A model generated the notes under the pieces. The model saw nothing but the letters and a program-made list of their open reading frames with translations, was not told the origin of the DNA and made no database searches. Below, one piece after another: positions 16,200 to 24,946 of a DNA stretch of 64,000 bases (its first letter is position 1; each line of letters begins with the position of its first letter). The translations under genes were made by a program, and so were the position numbers. Source of the stretch: Schwartzia succinivorans DSM 10502 (GTDB lineage: Bacteria > Bacillota > Negativicutes > Selenomonadales > Selenomonadaceae); the NCBI RefSeq assembly GCF_900129225.1, contig NZ_FQUG01000009.1:1-64000 (forward strand), read 5' to 3'.

Positions 16200-17490
16200 A
16201 CTGCAAAAACGGCTCATCGGACTTGCCGGTGCATCGGCCCTGTTCTTCGGATTTGTGGTGTTCCGCATCGCAGCAGCTCCGCATGATGATACCGTGAAGC
16301 TTGCAAAGATACCGACGACGAATAATGCGCATTTGGGAACGGAAGCGTATAAAGACGCGTATCCTCTGCAATACAAGTCATTTATGAAAAATAATGAAGG
16401 AGCTCCTTCACCAACAGGCTTTGGCGGAGCACAGCCGGAAAATTCTCATTTGAAAAATCAGCCTGAGATGCTGGAGAATTTCAAAGGATATAAATTTGCC
16501 ATTCAGTATGATGACGACCGTGGTCATACATACGCCGGCAAAGACATTCTGAGCTCAAAACGCCGTCCGGGGCAAAAAGGAAGCTGTATCGTCTGCAAGA
16601 GTTCGTATATGTATGATGTCTATTATAAGGACAGCGGTTGGGATTTTGCTTCCAAACCTTTTGATGATATCGCTGCACCGATTGCGGCTGATCAGTGGTT
16701 CGGCTGTTCGTCATGTCATGATCCGGAAACCATGCAGCTGCGTATTTACAACGTGGGCTTTGTTGATTCCATGGCACGTCGCGGTATCGACGTAAAGACT
16801 GCATCCCATAACGATATGCGTGCTTATGTCTGTGCGCAGTGCCATACTGAATATTATTTCACCAAGGAAGACGGACGCGTTAATATGCCGTATGACAACG
16901 GATATGATGCCGAGGCCGAATTCCAATTCTATCAGTCGGGGCAGGCGGGAGGCTTCCAGCAGGATTGGATTCATGCAGATTCCAAGACACCAATGCTCAA
17001 AGCACAGCATCCGGATTTTGAAGCATGGGTCACGGGTGTCCATGCGGATGCGGGAGTAACCTGTGTGGACTGCCACATGCCGTATGTACGTGAGAACGGA
17101 CGTAAATATACATCGCACTGGATGACGAGTCCGTTGAAGACTATCAATGAATCGTGCCTTAAATGTCATGATGAGAGTGCTGAAACCCTCACCGCGCGAG
17201 TCAAGACTATTCATGAGAATACGTTCAAGCTCCAGCGCATTGCGGGACAGACAGTATCCAAAGCGCATCTGACCATTCAGGCAGCCATGAACAGCGGTGC
17301 AACAGATGCACAGCTTGCGCAGGCACGTTTGAAGCTTCGTGAGGCTCAGTGGTATTGGGATTGGGTGGCTGCCGAGAACGGTGTCGGCTTCCATAATCCT
17401 GACCGTATCATGCGCACACTTGGTCTTGCAATAGACCTCGCCCATCAGTCAATAGAAGAAGCAAATGCAGTAGTTAAGGGTTCACTGTAA
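16192..17490 (+). CDS. nrfA: Cytochrome c nitrite reductase NrfA (ammonia forming)
   Basis: NrfA reduces nitrite to ammonia with six electrons in the periplasm; it also reduces NO and hydroxylamine. The 432-residue product has a signal sequence and the five expected heme sites: the catalytic CIVCK (132-136), then CSSCH (172), CAQCH (214), CVDCH (291) and CLKCH (322). It starts with TTG 16192 after a GGGGGG stretch and overlaps nrfH. The catalytic CXXCK site normally needs a dedicated heme lyase (NrfEFG or CcsA1/NrfI); none is found in the window. Confidence 0.96.
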   Translation: MNKLQKRLIGLAGASALFFGFVVFRIAAAPHDDTVKLAKIPTTNNAHLGTEAYKDAYPLQYKSFMKNNEGAPSPTGFGGAQPENSHLKNQPEMLENFKGYKFAIQYDDDRGHTYAGKDILSSKRRPGQKGSCIVCKSSYMYDVYYKDSGWDFASKPFDDIAAPIAADQWFGCSSCHDPETMQLRIYNVGFVDSMARRGIDVKTASHNDMRAYVCAQCHTEYYFTKEDGRVNMPYDNGYDAEAEFQFYQSGQAGGFQQDWIHADSKTPMLKAQHPDFEAWVTGVHADAGVTCVDCHMPYVRENGRKYTSHWMTSPLKTINESCLKCHDESAETLTARVKTIHENTFKLQRIAGQTVSKAHLTIQAAMNSGATDAQLAQARLKLREAQWYWDWVAAENGVGFHNPDRIMRTLGLAIDLAHQSIEEANAVVKGSL

Positions 17491-17494
17491 GAAC

Positions 17495-17542
17495 AAAAGA
17501 GACTGTGTAAAATGCGAAAGCATTTTCCACAGTCTCTTTTTT
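17495..17542 (+). terminator. Terminator after nrfA
   Basis: AAAAGAGACTGTG pairs with CACAGTCTCTTTT, with an inner AAAATGC / GCATTTT stem. It is strikingly similar in design and sequence to the hairpin at 10331-10381 on the other side of the ccm-nrf block. Confidence 0.9.
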
Positions 17543-17607
17543 ATAGCCCTGGATAAGTTCGGCTAAATTCAGAAGTAGTCTAAAATTCCCCCTGAATAAA
17601 TTTCATT

Positions 17608-18012
17608 TTATGTTCGCCCGAAGGCGAAGATTTTTACGAAAAGGAAGGTGACGGGGACTCCGAGAACCGCAGCTATGAGATAGCTTACTATGTCGGGATA
17701 GCCCAGCCAGTTGTAGAAGATAAGGACAATGATATTCTGTATGACATAGTTTGGTATGTATGATACAGCAAATTTCGCCAGTCTCTGAAGGCTCAGCGGC
17801 TCAGGGAATATGAATTTGCTGTTCAGCACGTATGCGATTGTGTTTGCTACGATATATCCGCAGTTGAATGCGATATTGCTGTCGGGGATAACATGGCGGA
17901 ACAGCCACGCCAGAAATGTTCCGTTAAATGTGTTTATGCAGCCGACAACGAGAAAAAGAAAAAATTCCTTTGTGAAAAAATGATGCCTAATGCGTTCCAT
18001 TAGTGATGACAA
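17608..18012 (-). CDS. GtrA family membrane protein
   Basis: The 134-residue product has four hydrophobic segments and the GtrA pattern (FFLFLVVGCINTFNGTFLAWLF at the start region, NTIAYVLNSKFIFPE in the middle). GtrA proteins help move lipid-linked sugars across the membrane for O-antigen, teichoic acid or arabinogalactan decoration. GGGAG lies eight bases before TTG 18012, so I prefer this over ATG 18000, which has no binding site. A GtrB-like glycosyltransferase is encoded at 19123, separated by a VanX-like gene on the other strand. Confidence 0.85.
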   Translation of the reverse strand: MSSLMERIRHHFFTKEFFLFLVVGCINTFNGTFLAWLFRHVIPDSNIAFNCGYIVANTIAYVLNSKFIFPEPLSLQRLAKFAVSYIPNYVIQNIIVLIFYNWLGYPDIVSYLIAAVLGVPVTFLFVKIFAFGRT

Positions 18013-18038
18013 TTACAAGACTCCCTTCGTCAGTGAAT

Positions 18039-18067
18039 ATTATCCGAAGATATAGGGCTTTTGTCAA
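18039..18067 (-). promoter_or_regulatory. Promoter of the gtrA-like gene
   Basis: On the minus strand TTGACA (18062-18067) and GATAAT (18039-18044) are separated by 17 bases. Confidence 0.65.
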
Positions 18068-18177
18068 CTTAAATGAAAGTCTTTGGATTATGCAGATTAT
18101 TTGAAGCAAAAAGAAGGAATATTTCCTTGTATGGAGAAATAAGTAGCGTAAAAAGATTTTTTCTGGAGAATGACGAA

Positions 18178-19005
18178 ATGAGAAAGATGAACAAAAAGCT
18201 TTTCGGAATTGCAGGCGGCATATTATTTGCGGCAAGTATATTTCAACCTATACAGGTGCAGGCAGCAGCGGAAACGGTGGCTGAGGCCACGGTAACTGCA
18301 GGACGCAGTGCGGACATAAATGATTCCACGGGATTTGTGGTGTTATCCGATGTAGTTCCCGATATCATTCAGGAGGTGCGTTATTTTTCAACATATAACT
18401 TTGTCGGAGACCGTATCAACGGATATCATGAGCCCTGCGTACTCATGAGCAGGGAAGCAGCTCAGGCTCTGAAGGCTGTCTCTGATGAGCTGAAGGAAAA
18501 GGGCTACCGTCTTAAGGTTTACGATGCGTATCGTCCGCAGGAGGCCGTGGACAACTTTGTTGCCTGGGCAGAAAATCTCAAAGATGCGCGTATGAAGACG
18601 TACTTCTATCCGCAGGTTGACAAAACGAGACTTTTCGCTGACGGATATATTGATGCGAAATCAGGTCATAGCCGCGGCTCTGCCATAGACCTTACACTTT
18701 TCGATATGAAGACAGGCAAGGAAGTGGACATGGGAGGTACCTTCGACCACTTTGGGCTGGAAAGTCATCCCGACTGGTGCGGAGATCCTGAGACAGGAAA
18801 ATATACAGGAAAATTCAAAGGGAATGCTGTACCAAAGGAAGGAAAAATTACGGAGAAGCAGTTCGCCAACCGTATGATGCTCAGAGACGTAATGCTGCGT
18901 CACGGCTTTAACCCGATTGATACGGAATGGTGGCACTTCTTCCTGAAAAATGAACCGTATCCTGATATGTACTTCAATTTCCCGGTAGAGAAACTGAATA
19001 AATAA
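18178..19005 (+). CDS. Exported D-alanyl-D-alanine dipeptidase (VanX/DdpX family)
   Basis: The 275-residue product has a signal peptide (ends near QVQAAA) and the zinc peptidase motifs SGHSRGSAIDLTLF and EWWHFFL, which hold the ligands His, Asp and His and the catalytic Glu. Members cleave D-Ala-D-Ala; outside vancomycin-resistance clusters they serve peptidoglycan turnover and D-Ala uptake. There are no vanH or vanA genes here, so resistance is not implied. ATG 18178 follows GGAG and gives a proper signal peptide; the open frame reaches back to 18073 without support. Confidence 0.88.
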   Translation: MRKMNKKLFGIAGGILFAASIFQPIQVQAAAETVAEATVTAGRSADINDSTGFVVLSDVVPDIIQEVRYFSTYNFVGDRINGYHEPCVLMSREAAQALKAVSDELKEKGYRLKVYDAYRPQEAVDNFVAWAENLKDARMKTYFYPQVDKTRLFADGYIDAKSGHSRGSAIDLTLFDMKTGKEVDMGGTFDHFGLESHPDWCGDPETGKYTGKFKGNAVPKEGKITEKQFANRMMLRDVMLRHGFNPIDTEWWHFFLKNEPYPDMYFNFPVEKLNK

Positions 19006-19021
19006 TGCAAGGGAATTTTTT

Positions 19022-19057
19022 GAGGATTTGCCTTTTTGGGGGCAAATCCTCTTTTTG
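19022..19057 (+). terminator. Terminator after the dipeptidase gene
   Basis: GAGGATTTGCC and GGCAAATCCTC form an 11-bp stem followed by TTTTT. It overlaps the -35 box of the next promoter. Confidence 0.9.
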
Positions 19058-19083
19058 CAGTAAAGAGGAAAAGGCGTTATAAT
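19055..19083 (+). promoter_or_regulatory. Promoter of the GT2 glycosyltransferase gene
   Basis: TTGCAG (19055-19060) and a perfect TATAAT (19078-19083) are 17 bases apart. Confidence 0.7.
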
Positions 19084-19122
19084 TAAAAAGATATTTGGAT
19101 GATGGGATGAAGGTTTGTATAT

Positions 19123-20067
19123 ATGAAATTAGTTTCTATTGTTGTACCTGTTTATAATGAAGAAGCGAATCTGCGGCATTTTTATGAAGCCGTATGCGAG
19201 GCCATGAAGCCCTTGACAGATTATACCTTTGAGCTTGTTTTTGTTGATGACGGTTCGAAGGACAATAGCCGTGTGATTCTCCGTGAGCTTGAAAAAGAGG
19301 ATGAGCGGGTACAGCCGATGTTTCTGGCAAGAAACAGCGGTCATCAGCTTGCCCTGACCTGCGGACTTGACCATACAGATGGTGATGTAGTAATTACTAT
19401 GGACGGAGATATGCAGCATCCGCCTGAAATGATTCCTACGCTTCTCAAAAAGTGGGAGGAAGGCTACGAGGTCGTTCAGACTGTTCGCGTGACTACAGAG
19501 GGAGTATCATTTTTCAAAAAGACGACCTCGGCTCTTTATTACAAGGTGCTGAATATGGTTTCAACTGTACCGATTCAGCCCGGCGGTTCGGATTTCAGAC
19601 TCATGGACCGTATTGTTGTGGAGGCATTCAGAAAATATCGCGAGCATGCACGATTTATACGCGGACTTATTGTTGCTATGGGTTTTAAGCAGACGAAGCT
19701 GGAGTTCGTCGCTCCGCCGCGCTTTGCAGGTGTGTCAAAATTCTCTTTCAGGAAGATGCTCCACCTTGCGGTAGACGGCATTCTGGCTTTTTCTACGGTT
19801 CCACTGAGATTCGGCCTTTATGCAGGAGTGCTGTCAGGTATCATAAGCTTTTTCCTCTTCCTGCATGTGCTTTTTGTAAAATATGTTGAGAACGATGCTG
19901 TCCCTGGCTGGGCAACTATTCTTGCCTGCGTTCTGTTTTTCGGAGGGGTGCAGCTCTTTATTCTCGGAATTATGGGAGAGTACATCGGACGTATTTTTGA
20001 GGAAACAAAGGGAAGGCCTCTGTACCTGATTGCAAAGGACAAGCCGAAAAACGAGAAGAAAGAATAA
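19123..20067 (+). CDS. Glycosyltransferase family 2, GtrB/DPM1-like
   Basis: The 314-residue product has a GT2 catalytic domain (about 1-220) with VVPVYNEEANL, FVDDGSKDNS and the metal-binding DGDMQHPPE, followed by two membrane helices near the C-terminus (about 228-255 and 265-290). This is the layout of polyprenyl-phosphate glucosyl or mannosyl transferases such as GtrB and ArnC. It probably supplies the lipid-linked sugar moved by the GtrA-like protein encoded at 17608. The acceptor structure is unknown. Confidence 0.9.
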   Translation: MKLVSIVVPVYNEEANLRHFYEAVCEAMKPLTDYTFELVFVDDGSKDNSRVILRELEKEDERVQPMFLARNSGHQLALTCGLDHTDGDVVITMDGDMQHPPEMIPTLLKKWEEGYEVVQTVRVTTEGVSFFKKTTSALYYKVLNMVSTVPIQPGGSDFRLMDRIVVEAFRKYREHARFIRGLIVAMGFKQTKLEFVAPPRFAGVSKFSFRKMLHLAVDGILAFSTVPLRFGLYAGVLSGIISFFLFLHVLFVKYVENDAVPGWATILACVLFFGGVQLFILGIMGEYIGRIFEETKGRPLYLIAKDKPKNEKKE

Positions 20068-20095
20068 AAGCTGAAATTTTGTTATAGAGAATAAG

Positions 20096-20125
20096 AAAGA
20101 CCGTCGGCAGCTGCCGACGGTCTTT
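20096..20125. terminator. Bidirectional terminator between the GT2 and rubrerythrin genes
   Basis: AAAGACCGTCGGCAG and CTGCCGACGGTCTTT are exact inverted halves, and T-rich ends exist in both directions. It serves convergent genes. Confidence 0.9.
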
Positions 20126-20138
20126 GTGCGTTCGGATA

Positions 20139-20681
20139 TTATTTGAAGTAACGGTCGAGAAGTCCTTTGAAGCCGCAGCCGTGACGGGCTTCGTCCTTTG
20201 CCATTTCGTGGACTGTGTCGTGAATGGCATCGAGATTAAGCTGTTTTGCCAGCTTTGCAAGCTCCATTTTTCCTGCGCATGCACCGTGCTCGGCGTCAAC
20301 GCGCATCTGAAGATTTTTCTTTGTGGAGTCGGTGAGCACCTCTCCGAGAAGCTCCGCAAATTTTGCGGCGTGCTCTGCTTCTTCAAATGCATAGCGTTTG
20401 AATGCTTCTGAGACTTCGGGATAGCCTTCGCGGTCTGCGACACGGCTCATTGCAAGATACATGCCTACCTCTGAGCATTCACCTGTAAAGTTTTGGCGGA
20501 GGCCCTCGATGATTTTTTCATCAACACCCTTTGCAACGCCTACACGATGCTCATCGGCAAATACGAGGTCTCCTGACTGCTCAACGAATTTGGAGGCAGG
20601 AGCCTTGCAGATAGGGCACTGCTCAGGTGGATTGTCACCTTCATGGACATAACCGCATACGCTGCATACAAATTTTTTCAT
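20139..20681 (-). CDS. Reverse rubrerythrin (rubredoxin domain first)
   Basis: The 180-residue product starts with a rubredoxin-like iron site (CSVCGY and CPICKAP, residues 6-9 and 21-25) and continues as a ferritin-like four-helix diiron domain with ExxH-type ligands ([26 protein letters not shown]). In ordinary rubrerythrin the order is the opposite. Reverse rubrerythrins act as NADH-linked peroxide and oxygen reductases in strict anaerobes. AGGAGGG precedes the ATG. It protects an anaerobic cell from oxygen. Confidence 0.92.
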   Translation of the reverse strand: MKKFVCSVCGYVHEGDNPPEQCPICKAPASKFVEQSGDLVFADEHRVGVAKGVDEKIIEGLRQNFTGECSEVGMYLAMSRVADREGYPEVSEAFKRYAFEEAEHAAKFAELLGEVLTDSTKKNLQMRVDAEHGACAGKMELAKLAKQLNLDAIHDTVHEMAKDEARHGCGFKGLLDRYFK

Positions 20682-20736
20682 AATAGCCCTCCTACAACAA
20701 TTGTTCTGTAAATTCGTTCATCATACTCCTGATTTG

Positions 20737-20765
20737 ATTATATAGGCAGTATAGATAAAAAGCAA
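20737..20765 (-). promoter_or_regulatory. Promoter of the reverse rubrerythrin gene
   Basis: On the minus strand TTGCTT (20760-20765) and a perfect TATAAT (20737-20742) are 17 bases apart. A short palindrome AACAATTGTT (20696-20705) lies in the leader; no PerR box is recognisable. Confidence 0.75.
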
Positions 20766-20827
20766 TGAGTAAAAGCTTAAGTTTTGTGTTATGATTAAAT
20801 GAGTATAGAAAGAAGGGAAGAACCCGT

Positions 20828-21298
20828 ATGGAAATCATAACAAAGGCGCCGGAGGAGACGAGCGCTCTTGCGTGCAGAATAGGGAAAAATGTGCCTGCCG
20901 GGACGGTAATATGCCTTACGGGGGATCTCGGAGCAGGAAAGACACTTTTCACAGAAGGCTTTTGCCGTGGTCTCGGAATTGATTCGGATGTAACAAGCCC
21001 GACGTTTAATCTTATGAATGTGTACGAGGGAAGGCTTCTCGTGCGTCATTTTGACCTTTACCGCCTTGAGGATGAGTCGGAGCTTGAGGAGTTCGGCTTT
21101 TATGAGTACTCTGAGCCTGATGACGGGCTGGTGCTTATTGAGTGGGCGGACAAGTTCCCTGAGGCTTTGCCTGAGGCATATATAAGAATACATATTGAAC
21201 GCGGTCAGGATGAAAATGAACGCGTCTTAAGCTTTACGAGGGCCGGCGAAATTGATGCCGCCTGGCTCAGGGAGCTTCTTTCACAGGAGGGAAAGTAA
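20828..21298 (+). CDS. tsaE: tRNA t6A synthesis ATPase TsaE
   Basis: TsaE is the ATPase of the bacterial TsaB-TsaD-TsaE complex that transfers threonylcarbamoyl to A37 of tRNAs reading ANN codons. The 156-residue product has Walker A GDLGAGKT (about 37-44), the switch region SPTFNLMNVYEG and the tyrosine/aspartate stretch FDLYRLEDESELEEFG. It opens a tight cluster tsaE-tsaB-rimI-tsaD. Confidence 0.95.
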   Translation: MEIITKAPEETSALACRIGKNVPAGTVICLTGDLGAGKTLFTEGFCRGLGIDSDVTSPTFNLMNVYEGRLLVRHFDLYRLEDESELEEFGFYEYSEPDDGLVLIEWADKFPEALPEAYIRIHIERGQDENERVLSFTRAGEIDAAWLRELLSQEGK

Positions 21299-22003
21299 TT
21301 GTTGGTTTTAGCTATAGAGACAGCGACTATTGTATCAAGTGTGGCGGTTGCCGAGGATGGCAGGCTGCTTTCTGAGGTGACTGCAGCGGCAAAGCTGACT
21401 CATTCGGAAACGCTTCAGCCCCATATAAAGCAGGCGATGGAGATGGCTCGCGTAAAGAGAGAGGATATAGGGGCTGTTGCGGTAAGTCTTGGACCGGGTT
21501 CCTTTACGGGACTTCGTATCGGTCTTGCCGCTGCCAAGGGCCTCGCGTACGCGTGGGGCGTGCCCATCGTCGGGGTTTCGACGCTTGAGTCGATGGCTGC
21601 GGATTTCCCTGTGCCTGGTGCGTGTATTGTGCCTCTCATTGACGCGCAGAAGGGGAATGCCTATATGGCATGCTATGAATATGGAAAAAACGGCCTTGAG
21701 GAAGTAGAAAAGGTTGAGGTCGTTTCTATTGATGAAGTCCTTTCGCGTTGCGGAGCAATGAGTAAAAATGTGATACTCTGCGGAGATATGGTAAAAAAAT
21801 TCGCAGGCAGGGAGCTTCCATCCAATGTGGTTATTGCCCCCTTTACTCACGTGCTTCCAAGGGCTGCGACGGTGGCTTCATTGGCGTTGGAACGCCTTTC
21901 AAAGGGCGAAGAAGACAATGTTATGAACCTTGAACCTGTTTATATCAGACGCTCGGAGGCAGAGGTGCTTTGGGAAAAACGCCATCCGGAGGCAGAGCTT
22001 TGA
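21299..22003 (+). CDS. tsaB: tRNA t6A synthesis scaffold TsaB
   Basis: The 234-residue product has the ASKHA fold start VLAIETATIVSSVAV and the TsaB motif GPGSFTGLRIGLAAAKGLA (about 65-83). It heterodimerises with TsaD. It begins with TTG directly after the tsaE stop, with AGGAGGG at 21285-21291. The stop TGA overlaps the TTG start of rimI. Confidence 0.95.
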   Translation: MLVLAIETATIVSSVAVAEDGRLLSEVTAAAKLTHSETLQPHIKQAMEMARVKREDIGAVAVSLGPGSFTGLRIGLAAAKGLAYAWGVPIVGVSTLESMAADFPVPGACIVPLIDAQKGNAYMACYEYGKNGLEEVEKVEVVSIDEVLSRCGAMSKNVILCGDMVKKFAGRELPSNVVIAPFTHVLPRAATVASLALERLSKGEEDNVMNLEPVYIRRSEAEVLWEKRHPEAEL

Positions 22004-22440
22004 TTACGTTTCGCAGGATGCGGCCTGAGGATGCCGCAGGGGTTGAAAAGGTTGAGCTTGCGTCTTTCCCTGTTCCCTGGTCCAGACAGTCATTTTGGGA
22101 AGCTGCGGCAAATGACAAGACGCATTATATTTTGGCGGTTGACGGTGAGGAAATCATTGGCTATGCCGGTACATGGATTCTCGGAGACGAGGCGCAGATT
22201 ACAAATGTGGCAATCGCGCCGGAATACCGTGGAAAGGGTGTAGGAACCAAGCTGATGGCGGAGCTTATAAAGGCGTCAAAGGAGCTGGGCGCAGTACGGA
22301 TGACTCTTGAGGTGCGCCCGTCAAATGCTCCTGCCATAGCTCTTTATGAATCCTTCGGGTTCAAGGACTGCGGAAGAAGACCGGGCTATTATCAGGATAA
22401 CGGCGAAGATGCCATTATCATGTGGAATATGAATTTGTAA
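22000..22440 (+). CDS. rimI: Ribosomal protein S18 alanine N-acetyltransferase RimI
   Basis: This GNAT acetyltransferase modifies the N-terminus of ribosomal protein S18. The 146-residue product shows the acetyl-CoA loop [17 protein letters not shown] and the RimI features ASFPVPWS near the start and [19 protein letters not shown] toward the end. TTG 22000 overlaps the tsaB stop and has GGAGG seven bases before it; this gives the usual length. Co-location with tsaB and tsaD is common in Firmicutes. Confidence 0.92.
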   Translation: MITFRRMRPEDAAGVEKVELASFPVPWSRQSFWEAAANDKTHYILAVDGEEIIGYAGTWILGDEAQITNVAIAPEYRGKGVGTKLMAELIKASKELGAVRMTLEVRPSNAPAIALYESFGFKDCGRRPGYYQDNGEDAIIMWNMNL

Positions 22441-22451
22441 TGGAGGAACGT

Positions 22452-23483
22452 ATGAATAATTCAGAGGAGCGGCTGACACTTGGGATTGAGTCCAGCTGCG
22501 ATGAAACGGCAGCCGCGGTGCTTCGCGGCGGCCGTGAGCTTTTATCCAATATAATATCGACACAGATACCGATTCATCAGAAGTTTGGCGGTGTTGTGCC
22601 TGAAATAGCATCGAGAAAACATATTGTGAATGTAATGCCTGTGGTTGATGAGGCGCTTCGTACGGCAGGCGTAAAGCTCTCGGATATAGACCAGATTGCG
22701 GTGACCTACGGACCCGGACTGGTAGGCGCGCTTCTTGTCGGGGTATCGGCGGCGAAGGCGCTCGCTTTTGCGCAGGATATTCCATTGATTGGTGTAAATC
22801 ATCTTGAGGGGCATATATTCGCAAATTTCCTGAGTGCGCAGGAGCTGAAGCCGCCTTTTATGGCTCTCGTTGTCTCGGGCGGTCATACGGCTTTGGTTGA
22901 GGTCAAGGACTACAATAAATTCCGTATGATGGGACAGACGCGTGATGACGCGGCAGGAGAGGCCTTTGATAAGGTTGCCCGTGTCATGGGGCTTCCGTAT
23001 CCGGGAGGTCCGCAGATTGACCGCCTTGCCAAGGAGGGAAATCCTAAGGCGATAGATTTCCCCCGTGCGCTTGTCAAAAGCGGTGATTACGAATTCAGCT
23101 TCAGCGGTCTGAAATCTGCTGTGCTTAACTATCTCAATGCTCAGAAGATGAAAAATATTGAGGTCAACCGCGCGGATGTTGCGGCGTCCTTTCAGGATGC
23201 GGTTATTGAGGTCCTTATCGCAAAGGCTCTTGAAGCAATGCGTGAGACAAATATGGATACTCTCGTGCTGGCAGGCGGCGTTGCGGCAAACAGTATGCTT
23301 GAGGACCGCCTCCGCGCAGCTGCTGAGGAAAACGGAATCAAATTCTATTTCCCAAGCCGTATTCTTTGCACGGATAACGCGGCTATGATAGCGTGCCGCG
23401 GATATTATCAGGCTCTGGACGGAGGTTTTTCGGATTTGTATCTGAACGCGGTGCCCGGGCTTGGTCTTAATGATGTGGGTTAA
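22452..23483 (+). CDS. tsaD: tRNA N6-adenosine threonylcarbamoyltransferase TsaD
   Basis: TsaD is the catalytic subunit for t6A37. The 343-residue product has [15 protein letters not shown], the metal ligands in [11 protein letters not shown], the loop [11 protein letters not shown] and the conserved [18 protein letters not shown] at 22442-22446 supports ATG 22452; ATG 22440, which overlaps the rimI stop, is the alternative. It is the last of the four tRNA/ribosome modification genes. Confidence 0.95.
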   Translation: MNNSEERLTLGIESSCDETAAAVLRGGRELLSNIISTQIPIHQKFGGVVPEIASRKHIVNVMPVVDEALRTAGVKLSDIDQIAVTYGPGLVGALLVGVSAAKALAFAQDIPLIGVNHLEGHIFANFLSAQELKPPFMALVVSGGHTALVEVKDYNKFRMMGQTRDDAAGEAFDKVARVMGLPYPGGPQIDRLAKEGNPKAIDFPRALVKSGDYEFSFSGLKSAVLNYLNAQKMKNIEVNRADVAASFQDAVIEVLIAKALEAMRETNMDTLVLAGGVAANSMLEDRLRAAAEENGIKFYFPSRILCTDNAAMIACRGYYQALDGGFSDLYLNAVPGLGLNDVG

Positions 23484-23503
23484 GTCGGCAAAAGGAGAAA
23501 TCA

Positions 23504-24946
23504 ATGGACGTACGTGAGCTTTGCCGAAAATTTACATCCTGTACCGCTGTCCAGGGAGAGATTCTTGCACATATTGCTGTATGCTTTTCGTTTGTGGCTG
23601 ACCTGACTCATGCACAGGTGACACTTTACGCACCTGTGAAGGGAAAGGATTTTGAACAGCCCTGCTTTATTGTGCTTGCACATGAGGAGCCGCATACAGC
23701 GGTTCATGCTGCCAGCTGGGCGGAGCAGGGAAGCCTTGTGCGCATGCTTGAGGAGCCTTTGGTCAGGCAGACCTTTGAAACCGGCAAGCCTCTTACCGGA
23801 AGACGGGAATGGGAGCTTGGACAGACAGATATAATGATGTTCACCTACGCCATTCACGACGGTAATACACCGATGGCTGTTGTGACACTTGAAACAGCTG
23901 AGGAGACTCTGCACCTTGCCGGCAGCAGCCACCTTTTGAAGACCGCGTGCGCTATGCTTGTAAATTCCAGAAAACCTATCGAGCCAACCCTTTATCGTCC
24001 GATTGGGGCAAGTGACGGTGTGCTTATCACGGATGCTTATAACCGTATCATTTTTGCGAATGAAGCGGCAGGGCATATATACCGTATGCTTGGTGTCGGA
24101 AATCTTTTGGGGATGCATTTTTTCGACCATAAGCTCACCAGGCATATCACACGGGAGACAGTTTCACCGCAGCGTCCTGATGAAAAGGAATTTGAAGCGG
24201 GAAATCTCGTGCTTGTTCAAAGAAATATCCCCATTCATGAGGGAGGTAAGCTGCTGTGCCGCGTTATCGTTCTTGAGGACGTGACCGAGCTCAGGAAAAA
24301 GGAAAAGCAGATTCGCGTACAGTCGGCGGTCATCAAAGAGATTCACCACCGTGTAAAAAATAATCTGCAGACCATCGCAAGCCTTCTTCGTATGCAGGCC
24401 CGTCGCTCTTCGGAGCCTGCGGTCAAGGAGGCACTTTCAGAGAGCGTAAACCGCATTATGAGCATTTCTGTTGTTCATGAATTTTTATCTCAGCAGGGTT
24501 TTGAGGAAATCGACGTAAAAAAAGTCACGAACAATATTTTGGATTTGCTGCAGCCGATGATGCTTCCTGCGGATTTTGTGCTTGAGCGCAAATTTACAGG
24601 AGGAAATGCTTTGCTGCCGCCTGTAAAAGGAACGAATCTTGCTCTTGTCATAAATGAGCTGCTGCTTAATGCTATGGAGCATGGCTTTGAAGGAAGAAAA
24701 AGCGGAGTAATCGGGCTGGATATTGATGAAAAACCGGAATGCTTTTTGATTGATATATATGATGACGGTCTGGGGCTTCCGCATGACTTTAAGCTTTCAA
24801 AAACAAAATCTCTTGGGCTTCAGATTGTCCGCACGCTGGTGGAGGGAGATCTGGGGGGAGAGTTCCGCCTTGAAAGTGATGGGGAAGGTACTCACGCGCG
24901 GCTTATTGTTCCGCGTGGAAATGATAAGGAGGAAAAGAGTGTATGA
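23504..24946 (+). CDS. Sensor histidine kinase of an ANTAR two-component pair (EutW-like)
   Basis: The 480-residue protein has no membrane segment and so is a cytoplasmic sensor. An N-terminal GAF-like sensor domain (about 1-160, of the kind found in EutW/PdtaS kinases) is followed by a PAS domain (about 165-250, GASDGVLITDAYNRIIFANEAAG). The HisKA_2 phosphoacceptor box EIHHRVKNNLQTIASLLRMQ begins near residue 279, and an HATPase domain with NELLLNAMEHGF and DDGLGLP follows. Its end overlaps the start of the ANTAR response regulator by four bases. No eut genes are nearby, so the signal is unknown. Confidence 0.9.
   Translation: MDVRELCRKFTSCTAVQGEILAHIAVCFSFVADLTHAQVTLYAPVKGKDFEQPCFIVLAHEEPHTAVHAASWAEQGSLVRMLEEPLVRQTFETGKPLTGRREWELGQTDIMMFTYAIHDGNTPMAVVTLETAEETLHLAGSSHLLKTACAMLVNSRKPIEPTLYRPIGASDGVLITDAYNRIIFANEAAGHIYRMLGVGNLLGMHFFDHKLTRHITRETVSPQRPDEKEFEAGNLVLVQRNIPIHEGGKLLCRVIVLEDVTELRKKEKQIRVQSAVIKEIHHRVKNNLQTIASLLRMQARRSSEPAVKEALSESVNRIMSISVVHEFLSQQGFEEIDVKKVTNNILDLLQPMMLPADFVLERKFTGGNALLPPVKGTNLALVINELLLNAMEHGFEGRKSGVIGLDIDEKPECFLIDIYDDGLGLPHDFKLSKTKSLGLQIVRTLVEGDLGGEFRLESDGEGTHARLIVPRGNDKEEKSV

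Noticed and set aside
18178-19005. Vancomycin resistance gene vanX
   Set aside because: Family membership is clear, but it has a signal peptide and no vanH, vanA or vanRS nearby, so a wall-turnover role is more likely.
20696-20705. PerR box before the reverse rubrerythrin
   Set aside because: AACAATTGTT is too short and does not match the PerR consensus.
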